Assembly (NCBI RefSeq): GCF_030817495.1
Contig: NZ_JAUSZK010000001.1
Coordinates: forward strand, 5,373,001 to 5,437,000
Direction of reading: 5' to 3'
Source: Streptomyces sp. V3I7
GTDB lineage: Bacteria; Actinomycetota; Actinomycetes; Streptomycetales; Streptomycetaceae
Length of the DNA stretch: 64,000 nucleotides
The notes under the pieces were generated by a model that did no database searches, had not been told where the DNA came from, and worked only from the letters and a program-made list of their open reading frames with translations. Shown in pieces: positions 7,302-15,537 of this stretch (positions are counted from its first letter, which is position 1; every line of letters starts with the position of its first letter). A program made the translations under genes and the position numbers.

Positions 7302-8417
7302 TTGAATCTCTCTTCTCTTTCGGCTTCTTCTTCCGCTTCGTCGCATCCGCTCGCCCCCTTCGGCTGGGACGAGGGCTGGGAAGCGGAGTTCGCTCCGTAT
7401 GCCGAGCAGGGTCTCCTGCCCGGTCGTGTCGTACGGGTCGATCGGGGGCAGTGCGACGTCGTCACCCCCGCCGGCGTCGTCCGTGCCGACACCGAGTTCG
7501 TCGTGCCCCGTGACCCGATGAAGGTCGTGTGCACGGGGGACTGGGTCGCCCTCGATCCCGAGGGTGGGGATCCGCGGTTCGTGCGGACGCTGCTGCCGCG
7601 GCGTACCGCGTTCGTGCGCTCCACCTCCTCCAAGCGGTCCGAGGGGCAGATCCTCGCGGCCAACGTCGATCACGCGATCGTCGCCGTGTCGCTCGCCCTG
7701 GAGGTCGACCTCGGCCGGATCGAGCGGTTCCTCGCGCTGGCCTGGGAGTCCGGCGCGCAGCCCCTGGTCGTGCTCAGCAAGGCCGATCTCGTGCCCGACG
7801 CGGTGACGCGGGCGCATCTCGTTCAGGACGTGGAGACGGCGGCCCCCGGGGTGTCGGTGGTGTGTCTGAGCGCCCTGGACGGGGAGGGCGTCGACGTGCT
7901 GCGCGCGCTCGTCGGCGGTGGTACGTCCGTGCTGCTCGGGCAGTCCGGTGCCGGCAAGTCGACGCTGGCGAACGCGCTGGTCGGCGAGGACGTCATGGAC
8001 GTACACGCCGCTCGGGACGTGGACGGCAAGGGGCGGCACACGACGACCACCCGCAATCTGCTCGCCCTGCCCGGCGGGGGCGTGCTGATCGACACCCCGG
8101 GGCTGCGCGGCGTCGGGCTGTGGGACGCCGAGGCCGGGGTCGGTCAGGTCTTCGCCGAGATCGAGGACCTGGCGCGGGAGTGCCGGTTCCACGACTGCGC
8201 GCACGAGGCCGAGCCCGGATGCGCGGTCCTCGGGGCCCTGGAGAGCGGGGAGTTGCCGGTCCGGCGCCTGGAGAGCTACCGCAAGCTCAAGCGGGAGAAC
8301 CAGTGGATCGTCGCCAAGACCGACGCCCGGGTGCGCGCCGAGATCCGGCGGGACTGGAAGCGCAAGGGGGCCGAGGGGCGGGCCGCGATGGAGGCCAAGC
8401 GCGGCCGGTTGCGGTGA
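7302..8417 (+). CDS. rsgA: Ribosome small-subunit biogenesis GTPase RsgA
   Basis: 371 residues, started at the TTG at 7302 because the downstream sequence is the first coherent N-terminus and GAAGGG lies just upstream. The GTPase motifs appear in the circularly permuted order typical of RsgA/YjeQ: G4 (VVLSKADLV), then G1 (LLGQSGAGKSTLAN), a switch-like TTTRNLL, and G3 (LIDTPGLR). An OB-fold N-terminal domain precedes them. A zinc-binding C-terminal domain follows (CRFHDCAHEAEPGCAV). RsgA acts late in 30S assembly, releasing RbfA and checking the decoding centre, and responds to (p)ppGpp in some bacteria. Confidence 0.95.
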   Translation: MNLSSLSASSSASSHPLAPFGWDEGWEAEFAPYAEQGLLPGRVVRVDRGQCDVVTPAGVVRADTEFVVPRDPMKVVCTGDWVALDPEGGDPRFVRTLLPRRTAFVRSTSSKRSEGQILAANVDHAIVAVSLALEVDLGRIERFLALAWESGAQPLVVLSKADLVPDAVTRAHLVQDVETAAPGVSVVCLSALDGEGVDVLRALVGGGTSVLLGQSGAGKSTLANALVGEDVMDVHAARDVDGKGRHTTTTRNLLALPGGGVLIDTPGLRGVGLWDAEAGVGQVFAEIEDLARECRFHDCAHEAEPGCAVLGALESGELPVRRLESYRKLKRENQWIVAKTDARVRAEIRRDWKRKGAEGRAAMEAKRGRLR

Positions 8418-8471
8418 CACTCGGGGATGACCGGACGCCATATCCGATAACACCAGGGGGCGGCCAGCTCC

Positions 8472-9998
8472 GTGTCCGATTCCCGCCAGCCGCCCCCTGG
8501 CTCGTCGCCCACACTGGAGGGCGTGAAGGGCGACGACACCAGGTACGAGGACACCCGGTACGACGACACCAGGTACGAGGCCGTGCGCAGTCGAGACGCG
8601 CGGTTCGACGGTGAGTTCTGTTTCGCCGTCGAGACGACCGGGATCTACTGCCGGCCCAGCTGCCCGGCCGTGACGCCGAAGCGGCGCAACGTCCGCTTCT
8701 TCGCCACGGCCGCCGCCGCGCAGGGCTCCGGCTTCCGGGCGTGCCGCCGCTGCCGCCCGGACGCCGTGCCCGGCTCCGCCGACTGGAACGTCCGGGCGGA
8801 CGTCGTCGGGCGCGCCATGCGGCTCATCGGGGACGGCGTCGTCGACCGGGAAGGCGTCGCAGGGCTCGCCGCGCGGCTCGGCTACAGCGCGCGGCAGGTC
8901 CAGCGGCAGCTCGCCGCGGAACTCGGCGCCGGCCCCGTCGCGCTCGCTCGCGCCCAGCGCGCCCACACCGCGCGCGTGCTCCTGCAGACCACCGGCCTGC
9001 CGGTCACGGAGATCGCGTTCGCGTCCGGGTTCGCCAGCGTGCGGCAGTTCAACGACACGATCCGTGCGATCTACGCCGCGACACCGAGCGGGCTGCGGGC
9101 CGCCGCGCCGCGGGCCGGCCCCTCCAGCGCGCACCCGGGCATCCCTCTCCGGCTCGCCTATCGCGGGCCCTATCAGCCCGGTCCGGTCTTCGACCTGCTG
9201 GAGCGCGAGGCCGTGAGCGGGATCGAGGAGGTGAGCGGCGGGGCCGGGCGGCGTACGTACCGGCGCACGCTGCGGCTGCCGTACGGCACCGGGATCGTCG
9301 CCGTCCGGGAACGCACCGGATCGGCGAAGGCCGGCTCCGTCGCGCATCCCGGCGGCTGGCTCGATGCCCGGCTGCACCTCACTGATCCGCGCGACCTGAC
9401 CACCGCCGTGCAACGGCTGCGGCGGCTGTTCGACCTCGACGCCGATCCGTACGCCGTCGACGAGCGCCTCGGCGCCGACCCGCGGCTCGCCCCGCTGGTC
9501 GCCGCCCGGCCCGGACTGCGCTCACCGGGCACCGCCGACCCCGCCGAACTCGCCGTACGCGCCCTCGTGGGCCGGGGCGAGGCCGAGCGGCTGGTGCTGC
9601 GGTACGGCAAGACGCTGGACGCCCCCAGTGGCAGCCTCACCCACCTCTTCCCGGAGCCCGCGGTGCTCGCCGAGGCCGAGCCCGACGGACCCCTCGGTCC
9701 CGTCGGCGCCCTGGCCACCGCGCTCGCCGACGGCACCCTACGGCTCGACCCGGGCGCCGAACGGGACGACGCCGAGGCCGCCCTGCGCGCGCTGCCCGGC
9801 GTGAGCCCGGCCGTCGTCGCCACGATCAGGGCCCGCGCCCTCGGCGATCCCGACGTAGCCCCGCCGCACGCCGGCGACGGCACGGACGGAGCGGACGACG
9901 CCTGGCGGCCCTGGCGGTCGTACGCCTCGCGCCACCTGGCCGCCGCGGAAGACCACGACCCGCACCGAGCAGCACAAGGAGAGCAGGAGTCGTCATGA
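8472..9998 (+). CDS. alkA: Ada-type regulator fused to AlkA-like DNA-3-methyladenine glycosylase
   Basis: 508 residues from the GTG at 8472; a later GTG at 8523 is a possible alternative. Domains in order: an Ada N-terminal zinc domain with four Cys (GIYC, PSC, FRAC, RRC) that takes methyl groups from phosphotriesters; an AraC-type HTH (ARLGYSARQVQRQL ... TEIAFASGFASVRQFN); an AlkA N-terminal fold (LAYRGPYQPGPVFDLLEREA); and a HhH glycosylase region ending ALRALPGVSPAVVATIRARA. In active AlkA the HhH continues G-I/V-G-P-W-T-A-D, whose Asp is catalytic; here that position is Ala. Just before the Ada domain are three near-identical 15 bp repeats (8532-8576) encoding DDTRY/EDTRY. Overlaps ogt by 4 nt. 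Confidence 0.9.
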   Translation: MSDSRQPPPGSSPTLEGVKGDDTRYEDTRYDDTRYEAVRSRDARFDGEFCFAVETTGIYCRPSCPAVTPKRRNVRFFATAAAAQGSGFRACRRCRPDAVPGSADWNVRADVVGRAMRLIGDGVVDREGVAGLAARLGYSARQVQRQLAAELGAGPVALARAQRAHTARVLLQTTGLPVTEIAFASGFASVRQFNDTIRAIYAATPSGLRAAAPRAGPSSAHPGIPLRLAYRGPYQPGPVFDLLEREAVSGIEEVSGGAGRRTYRRTLRLPYGTGIVAVRERTGSAKAGSVAHPGGWLDARLHLTDPRDLTTAVQRLRRLFDLDADPYAVDERLGADPRLAPLVAARPGLRSPGTADPAELAVRALVGRGEAERLVLRYGKTLDAPSGSLTHLFPEPAVLAEAEPDGPLGPVGALATALADGTLRLDPGAERDDAEAALRALPGVSPAVVATIRARALGDPDVAPPHAGDGTDGADDAWRPWRSYASRHLAAAEDHDPHRAAQGEQESS

Positions 9999-10498
9999 CC
10001 CTCGCCACCACGTACTACTGGACCATCGAGGAGGGCCCCCTCGGCCCCCTCCTCCTCACCGCCGCACCGGACGGGGCGCTGACCTCCCTGTCCGTGCCCG
10101 GGCAGAAGGGCGAGCGCACGGCGCAGGCCGACTGGCGCCGCGACCCCGGCCCCTTCCGGGACGCCGAGGAGCAGCTCGCCGCGTACTTCGCCGGTGAACT
10201 CAAGGAGTTCCGGCTGGAGTTGCGGGCCGACGGCACCGAGTTCCGGGAGCGGGTCTGGGCCGCCCTCGACGACCTCCCCTACGGGGCGACCACGACGTAC
10301 GGCGAGATCGCCGCGCGGATCGGGGCCAGCCGGCCGGCGGTACGGGCCGTCGGCGGCGCGATCGGCGCCAACCCGCTGCTCGTGCTCCGTCCCTGCCACC
10401 GGGTGATCGGGGCGGACGGCTCCCTGACCGGCTACGCGGGCGGGCTCGAGCGGAAGGTACGGCTGCTCACGCTGGAGGGCGTGCTCGCCGAGGCCTGA
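9995..10498 (+). CDS. ogt: Methylated-DNA--protein-cysteine methyltransferase
   Basis: 167 residues; the ATG overlaps the upstream stop (ATGA), so it is translationally coupled to the Ada-AlkA gene. It repairs O6-methylguanine by irreversible methyl transfer to its own Cys. The active site LRPCHRVIGADGSLTGYAGG is intact at about residues 129-148. The helix-turn-helix DNA-binding segment TTTYGEIAARIGASRPAVRAVG and the asparagine hinge GANPL precede it. The N-terminal domain is short and poorly conserved, as usual. With the upstream gene it forms a compact alkylation-damage operon, presumably induced through the Ada module. Confidence 0.96.
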   Translation: MTLATTYYWTIEEGPLGPLLLTAAPDGALTSLSVPGQKGERTAQADWRRDPGPFRDAEEQLAAYFAGELKEFRLELRADGTEFRERVWAALDDLPYGATTTYGEIAARIGASRPAVRAVGGAIGANPLLVLRPCHRVIGADGSLTGYAGGLERKVRLLTLEGVLAEA

Positions 10499-10658
10499 GC
10501 CGCCCCTCCCGAATTGCGAAAGCACGCACCACCGTCAGGCCCCTGGCCCGAGCCGCACGCATGTTCCCGGCATTCTTCTCGACCGTGATCTTTTGCCGAA
10601 AGTCCCCCCATATGTCACGGTCGCCTCCAGTGGGCCATCGGGAAGGGTGGACGCGCGC

Positions 10659-11960
10659 ATGGTCATGGCCGGGCGTTTTCTCGCGGTACTGCTCCTGCTG
10701 CCGATCGGTACGACGATCACGGCACCGCCCCCCGCTCAGGCCCACCCCGCCCGGCCGCCCCTCACCGCGTCCACGCCCCCGTACGCGGCCGCGTCCCGGT
10801 GGAGCTGGACCGGCACGTGGGAGACGGCCCCGTCCGGCACCACGGCCGCCCTCCCCGGCGCCGCCATCCGCAACGTCGTGCACGTCAGCGCGGGCGGGCG
10901 CGTCCTGCGGATCCATCTCAGCAACCGGCTCGGCACCCGGCCCCTCACGCTCGACGCGGCCACCGTCGCCCTGCGGGCCACCGGTCCGGACGCCGTGCCC
11001 GGCACGATGCGCACCGCCACCTTCGGGGGCGCGGTGACCGCCACCGTCCCGGCGGGCCGCGACCTGGTCAGCGATCCGGTGGCGCTGGCCGTACCGGCCG
11101 CCGCCGACCTGCTCGTCACCGTCCGGACGCCCACCGACTCCGGCCCCGCGACGTACCACCGCACGGCCCTGCAGACCAGCTACGTGGCCCGGCAGGGCGA
11201 CGGCCGGGCCGCCGACGAGGCCGGTGCCGCGTACACCGCCACCACCCGGCACTGGTACTACGTCACCGGTGTCGACGTCCGCGGCGCGGCGGCCGCCGGC
11301 AGCGTCGTGGCCTTCGGCGACTCCCTCACCGACGGCGAGGGCTCCACCCGCGACACCAACCGCCGCTGGCCCGATCTGCTCGCCGAGCGTCTGCGCACGC
11401 ACCGGCTGGGCGTCCTCAACGCCGGGATCGGCGGGAACCGGCTGCTCCTGGACGACACCGGACCGAACGCCCTGTCCCGTCTCGACGCCGACGCCCTGTC
11501 GCGCGCCGGGGTGCGGGTGCTGATCGTCTTCGAGGGCATCAACGACCTCAACGGCACCCCGGAGGCGCACGACGTACGCGCCTACGAGACGGCGTACCGG
11601 GCGATCGTGGCCCGCGCGCACGCCCGCGGGATCCGGGTCGTCGGCGCCACCCTCACGCCGTACGACGGCCACTCCCGCTGGACGGAGGCCCACGAGGCCC
11701 TGCGGCAGCAGATCAACGCCCTGATCCGGTCCGGCCGGGTGTTCGACGCGGTCGCCGACTTCGACGCCGCCGTCCGGGACCCGGACCGGCCCCGGCGGAT
11801 CCTGCCCGCGTACGACCCCGGCGACCACCTCCACTTCAACGACGCGGGCATGCGGGCCCTCGCCGAGAGCGTGGACCTGGCCGCGCTGCGGGGGACCCGT
11901 GCCACCGCGCCGAAGGCGGTCGGCGCGGGACCGGAGGGCTCCGCCGTCAGCCTCGGATGA
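10659..11960 (+). CDS. Secreted SGNH/GDSL hydrolase (lipase/esterase family)
   Basis: 433 residues from the ATG at 10659 (an in-frame GTG at 10647 is possible). A signal peptide is evident: MVMAGRFLAVLLLLPIG, then a small-residue site before AHP. An N-terminal beta-rich domain (WTGTWETAP ... VRIHLSNRLGTRPL-like) precedes the hydrolase domain. Catalytic blocks are clear: block I VVAFGDSLTDGEGS with the nucleophile Ser near residue 224, block III GIGGNRLL (Gly, Asn), EGINDL, and block V DPGDHLHFNDAGM with Asp and His. This architecture matches Streptomyces extracellular SGNH esterases acting on acyl or polysaccharide esters. Its last codons lie in the first copy of a short repeat described separately. 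Confidence 0.92.
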   Translation: MVMAGRFLAVLLLLPIGTTITAPPPAQAHPARPPLTASTPPYAAASRWSWTGTWETAPSGTTAALPGAAIRNVVHVSAGGRVLRIHLSNRLGTRPLTLDAATVALRATGPDAVPGTMRTATFGGAVTATVPAGRDLVSDPVALAVPAAADLLVTVRTPTDSGPATYHRTALQTSYVARQGDGRAADEAGAAYTATTRHWYYVTGVDVRGAAAAGSVVAFGDSLTDGEGSTRDTNRRWPDLLAERLRTHRLGVLNAGIGGNRLLLDDTGPNALSRLDADALSRAGVRVLIVFEGINDLNGTPEAHDVRAYETAYRAIVARAHARGIRVVGATLTPYDGHSRWTEAHEALRQQINALIRSGRVFDAVADFDAAVRDPDRPRRILPAYDPGDHLHFNDAGMRALAESVDLAALRGTRATAPKAVGAGPEGSAVSLG

Positions 11961-12222
11961 CGGGGTCCGCAGGGCTCCGCCGTCAGCCCCGGATGACGTC
12001 GTGTCCGCGTCCCTCCTCGTGCTCGTTGCCGCGCCCGGCGGCGGCCCGGCCCCACTGCCCGTCCCGCAGGTCCCACCAGGTGACCGTGCCCGACGTCGCG
12101 TCGGCGTGCGGCGCCTGACCGGTGATCAGCCGGGTGTCGCCCCTGGTGCCCGCCAGCCGGGCGGGCAGCGGGGCCGGGCCGCCGCCGGGGCCCGCCTGGC
12201 TCCGCCGTCAGCCCCAGATCAC
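11936..12222. repeat. Three copies of a 25-27 bp repeat, each spanning a stop codon
   Basis: The 27 bp unit GGGCTCCGCCGTCAGCC.. (ending CGGATGACG) occurs at 11936-11962 and 11972-11998 with one mismatch. A diverged third copy is at 12198-12222. Copy 1 encodes the last residues of the SGNH hydrolase on plus. On minus, copies 1 to 3 encode VIRG-stop, VIRG-stop and VIWG-stop; copy 3 is the end of the DUF456 gene. This looks like local duplication of a gene 3' end. Confidence 0.75.
11983..12204 (-). pseudogene. C-terminal gene remnant directly behind the DUF456 gene
   Basis: In the same minus frame as the DUF456 gene, after its TGA, 74 open codons run to a second TGA (11983-11985). They read like real protein: GDTRLITGQAPHADATSG, TVTWWDLRDGQWG, RGNEHEEGRGHDVIRG. 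There is no ATG or GTG and no RBS, so it is not an independent gene. Either it is the surviving tail of a lost gene, or a stop codon (or duplication) cut an extension off the upstream protein. I do not recognise the family. Confidence 0.5.
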
Positions 12223-12690
12223 CGCTCCCAGCCACGCGCCCAGGATCAGCAGGCAGGTGAACAGCTCCGTCAGCACGCTCGTCCCGCCCGAGCGCATGAT
12301 CGTGCGCAGCGCGGCCAGGGCCTCGCCGTGGCCGCCCAGGCGCAGGCGTTCGTGGAGGTAGATCCCGGCCATGAAGCCGGGGATCGCGCCCACGACGGGG
12401 ACGAGGAAGAAGCCGAGGAACGCCCCGAGTCCCGCGTACACCGCCATCTCCGGCGTGGCCGCGGTCTCGCGCAGCCGCCGGGGCGGCAGTGCCCAGCGCA
12501 CCACCTGGGACACGAAGAGGATCACCGTGGCCCCCACCAGGACGGCCCACGCCAGCGGACGCCGATCCTGCAACGCCCACCACAGGATCCCGGCCCACAC
12601 CAGCCAGGACCCCGGCACCCCGGGCACCAGCACCCCGCACAGGCCGAGCACGATGACGAGTCCGGCCAGCAGGAGTTCCCACGCTCCCAT
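12208..12690 (-). CDS. DUF456 family membrane protein
   Basis: A 160-residue polytopic membrane protein with the two Gly-rich hairpins typical of DUF456: LGLCGVLVPGVPGSWLVWAGI near residues 15-35, and AGLGAFLGFFLVPVVGAIPGF near 87-107. About four hydrophobic segments are visible, with a short RLRETAATPEMA loop between the halves. The biochemical role of the family is unknown. It starts with ATG at 12690 after a short intergenic region and probably forms the second gene of a unit with the regulator at 12754-13755 (gap 63 nt). Its stop lies inside the third copy of the 11.9-12.2 kb repeat. Confidence 0.85.
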   Translation of the reverse strand: MGAWELLLAGLVIVLGLCGVLVPGVPGSWLVWAGILWWALQDRRPLAWAVLVGATVILFVSQVVRWALPPRRLRETAATPEMAVYAGLGAFLGFFLVPVVGAIPGFMAGIYLHERLRLGGHGEALAALRTIMRSGGTSVLTELFTCLLILGAWLGAVIWG

Positions 12691-12753
12691 CTGCCCAGAC
12701 TGCCCGAGCGGGCACGAACGCGCAGATCAAGTACCGGCCACTTCGCGCGGACG

Positions 12754-13755
12754 TCAGTCGCGCGTCTCGCGCGTCTCCCGGGCCACCCACCCGCGCTCGT
12801 ACGCGTGCCAGCCCAGCTGGAGGCGGGTGGTCACCCCGGTCAGCTCCATCAGCCGCTTCACCCGCCGCTGCACGGTCCGCAGGCCCAGATCGAGCTGCTT
12901 GGCCACGCTCGCGTCGGTCAGCCCGGCCAGCAGCAGCGACAGCACCTCCAGGTCGGTGCCGTCGGGTCCGTCCGGCCGCTGCTCGACGACGCCGGACGCG
13001 CCGAGGGTGAGCGGCAGGGCCTCGCGCCACACCGACTCGAACAGGCCGGACAGCAGCTCCAGCAGGCCGCTGGCGTGCACGACCAGCGCGGTCGGTTCCG
13101 CGGTCCGGGTGGTCAGCGGCACCATGGCCAGCGAACGGTCGGCCACCACCAGCTTGGTCGGCACCAGGTTCGCCACCCGCACCTCCTCGCGCCGGCCCAG
13201 CGCCACCGTCAGTTCGCCGACACCGTCCGGCAGGTCCAGCACCGACCGCTCGACCACCACCCGGTAGCGGACGCCGCGACCGGCCGCCTGCGCCTCCGCC
13301 GGGTCGTTGTCCCGGGCGGAGACGGCCATCGGGTCGCCGGTGACCAGCGCGCACACCTCGTCGCTCGCGCCGAGCTGCAACTGCAGGAAGCGCTGCGCGA
13401 CCGCGGCGGCGCCCGTCACCACCTCGACCAGGTCGTGCCCGGCGGGGGCGGCGGCCACCGCCCGGTACTCCTCGGCGAGCAGCGCCGCCGTCAGCTCGGC
13501 CTTCTCCAGCTCGTGCCGCTGCTGGGTGAGCAGCGCGCCCAGCGCCACCCCGGGCGGCGCGGCGACCCAGCGGCCGGGGCGGGCGGAGGACTGGGCGGCG
13601 AGGCCGTGCCGCTCCAGCCGGCGCAGCGCGTGCTCGGTGTCGTGCTCGTTCAGGCTCAGTCGGCGTGCCAGATCGTCCACGTCGGCGGCGCCGACGGCCA
13701 CCAGCGCCCGGTACGCCGCCTCATGTCTCTCGTCCAGACCTATCGCTGCCAGCAT
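12754..13755 (-). CDS. TrmB-like/LuxR-type two-HTH transcriptional regulator
   Basis: 333 residues from the ATG at 13755, with GAGGG 6 nt upstream; an upstream in-frame extension is Arg-rich and not protein-like. An N-terminal winged helix resembles TrmB (LDERHEAAYRALVAVGAADVDDLARRLSL). A middle PLD-like or sensor region follows (VRVANLVPTKLVVADRSLAMVPL). The C-terminus is a LuxR/GerE HTH (DLEVLSLLLAGLTDASVAKQL, then RTVQRRVKRLMELTGV). This two-HTH architecture is widespread and mostly uncharacterised in Streptomyces. The gene is divergent from the PP2C-like gene, with a long shared upstream region containing a perfect inverted repeat. Confidence 0.82.
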   Translation of the reverse strand: MLAAIGLDERHEAAYRALVAVGAADVDDLARRLSLNEHDTEHALRRLERHGLAAQSSARPGRWVAAPPGVALGALLTQQRHELEKAELTAALLAEEYRAVAAAPAGHDLVEVVTGAAAVAQRFLQLQLGASDEVCALVTGDPMAVSARDNDPAEAQAAGRGVRYRVVVERSVLDLPDGVGELTVALGRREEVRVANLVPTKLVVADRSLAMVPLTTRTAEPTALVVHASGLLELLSGLFESVWREALPLTLGASGVVEQRPDGPDGTDLEVLSLLLAGLTDASVAKQLDLGLRTVQRRVKRLMELTGVTTRLQLGWHAYERGWVARETRETRD

Positions 13756-14099
13756 CAGCCCTCGTTCCCTCCCCGCAGACCGGCCCGCGCGCCGGGGCCG
13801 TCGGTACGGCCGTGGCGGAAATCGGCCACGGCGCAAACCCGCCTCGGCACATCATCGCGGTACCACCCGCCCCTCTGCCAAGGTGTCGTCACCACGGTGT
13901 CGATCACTGCGGGCCCCATGTGCCCGGACGGTTCTTCCACGGGGGGAGAACCGTCCGGAACTGGAAGATGTCGTACCGCCGCGTCGCCCGCGGGACCACC
14001 CGACTTTTCCCGCACCTTCTCTCGTACGTACGTTCAACGCGTCCTCGATTTTCGGGATGCCCCGTTTTAGAGCGGCCCGTGCGGTGGACAATCAGGGGC
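13756..14099. other. 344 bp divergent intergenic region with two inverted repeats
   Basis: No gene is visible. Besides the 12 bp inverted repeat listed separately, GCCGTGGC (13809-13816) and GCCACGGC (13825-13832) form an 8 bp stem with an 8 nt loop close to the regulator start. The segment near 14025-14075 (CGTACGTACG, TTTTCGGG, TTTTAG) is AT-richer than its surroundings and is the likeliest promoter area for the PP2C-like gene. I cannot assign -35/-10 elements with confidence. Confidence 0.5.
13924..13958. promoter_or_regulatory. Perfect 12 bp inverted repeat between divergent genes
   Basis: CCGGACGGTTCT (13924-13935) and AGAACCGTCCGG (13947-13958) are exact reverse complements around an 11 nt G-rich spacer. 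The site lies 170 bp from the regulator start and 140 bp from the PP2C-like start. Both flanking genes point away, so it is unlikely to be a terminator. It could be a large operator for the adjacent two-HTH regulator or a leader hairpin; no T-run follows. Confidence 0.55.
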
Positions 14100-15431
14100 A
14101 TGAGCCAGCAGGGGGGTAGGTCCACCCGTCGCGAGGACGACTGGTGGAGGCAGCTGTACGACGACTCCACCGCGGACACCGGGCCCGCGCCCGCCGCCGA
14201 TTCCCTGGACGACCGATACGCCTCGGCGGCGGCCGCGTTGACCCCCGAGGAGCCGCCGGACGACGGGCCCGACGAGCCCCTCCCGCCGCCCCCTCCCGTC
14301 GCCGACGTGCCCGCCCAGCGCACGACTCCCGCGGCCGGCACGGGGATCCAACGTCCGCGCCCCCTCTGGGAGTCCACACCCCGGCCCGCGCCCCTGCTCC
14401 CGAGCCCCAGGCCGCCGAAGACGCCAACCGCCGCGTCGGTACCGCCCGTTCGGCGGGCCGCACCCCCCGTCCCCGACTACGTCGGCTCCGGTCCGCCCAC
14501 CTACGACGCCGAACCCACCGCCCTTCCCGCCGCCGATCCGGACGGCCTCGGCCAACTCGTCGCGGACACCGTGCTGGACGGCGCCCGGTACGGCGCCTGC
14601 ACGCTGCGGGCCGCCTCCGTGCGGGGCGACTCCGCGCGGTACCGGGGGGAGTCGCGGCGCGACGCGCTGCTGGTCGCGCGGTTCGGGGCGGGGGAGGAGG
14701 CGCTGGTCCTGGTCGCGGTGGCGACGGGGGCACGGGCCACGCCGGGCGCGCACCGGGCGGCGGCCGAGGTGTGCCGGGGGATCGGGCGGGCCGTGGGCCG
14801 CAGCCACGCGCGGCTCGTCGAGGACGTCCGGGCCGCCCGGCGCGTCGAGTTGAAGTCCGGGCTGCACCGGCTCACCGACCACAGCCTCGGCCGGCTCCGC
14901 ACGGGTGCCGCCGAGCAGGGCGCCGACCCGGAGGAGTACGCGGCGACCCTGCGCTGCCTGCTGCTGTCCGCCGACCCCGAGTGCCGTACGCGCGTGTTCT
15001 TCGGCGTCGGCGGGGGCGGGCTGTTCCGGCTGCGGGACGGGGTCTGGCGCGACATCGAACCGCGCGTGAGCACCGACGGCCCCTCCGGCGAGGCCGGCAC
15101 CGGGTACGGCTCGCTGCCCGCGGAAGACGCCAAGGACGACCGGTTCACCCTGGACCCCGGCCTCCCGGAGCCCCCGGGCCCGAACGCCGTCGACCCGCCC
15201 CGCGAACCCTTCCGCTTCCGGGCCTCCGTGGCCCGCCCCGGTGACGCGCTGCTGATGTGCAGCGGCGGCCTCGCCGACCCGCTGCGCGGTGAGCCCGCCC
15301 TCTGCGCCCACCTCGCCCGGCGTTGGTCCGACGGCACCCCGCCGGGCCTCGCCGCGTTCCTGGCCGACACCCAGGTGCGGGTGAAGGGCTACGCCGACGA
15401 CCGTACGGCGGCTGCCGTCTGGGAGGCGTGA
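14100..15431 (+). CDS. PP2C-like phosphatase-domain protein with Pro-rich N-terminus
   Basis: 443 residues from the ATG at 14100. Residues 1-150 are disordered, acidic then Pro-rich (EEPPDDGPDEPLPPPPPVAD). From about 160 a PP2C_2-type fold begins: LDGARYGACTLRAASVRGDSARYRG, then RRDALLVARFGAGEEALVLVAVATG, and late RPGDALLMCSGGLADPLRG. The canonical DGxG metal site is degenerate, so phosphatase activity is uncertain. The 15538 gene, 106 nt downstream on the same strand, encodes a HATPase of the anti-sigma-kinase type; PP2C and HATPase proteins together suggest partner-switching regulation. Substrate unknown. Confidence 0.75.
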   Translation: MSQQGGRSTRREDDWWRQLYDDSTADTGPAPAADSLDDRYASAAAALTPEEPPDDGPDEPLPPPPPVADVPAQRTTPAAGTGIQRPRPLWESTPRPAPLLPSPRPPKTPTAASVPPVRRAAPPVPDYVGSGPPTYDAEPTALPAADPDGLGQLVADTVLDGARYGACTLRAASVRGDSARYRGESRRDALLVARFGAGEEALVLVAVATGARATPGAHRAAAEVCRGIGRAVGRSHARLVEDVRAARRVELKSGLHRLTDHSLGRLRTGAAEQGADPEEYAATLRCLLLSADPECRTRVFFGVGGGGLFRLRDGVWRDIEPRVSTDGPSGEAGTGYGSLPAEDAKDDRFTLDPGLPEPPGPNAVDPPREPFRFRASVARPGDALLMCSGGLADPLRGEPALCAHLARRWSDGTPPGLAAFLADTQVRVKGYADDRTAAAVWEA

Positions 15432-15537
15432 ATTCGGCCGAACCCCCGGTCGTTGCGGGCCCGACAGGACTGGCGCGGGCTCGAACGGGCATGGATCCCC
15501 ATGAATGTGCTCGACCAGGAGGGGTAACGGCAACAGC

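Noticed and set aside
7206..9413. 735-codon minus-strand open frame opposite rsgA and alkA
   Set aside because: High-GC antisense artefact; both plus-strand genes have intact motifs.
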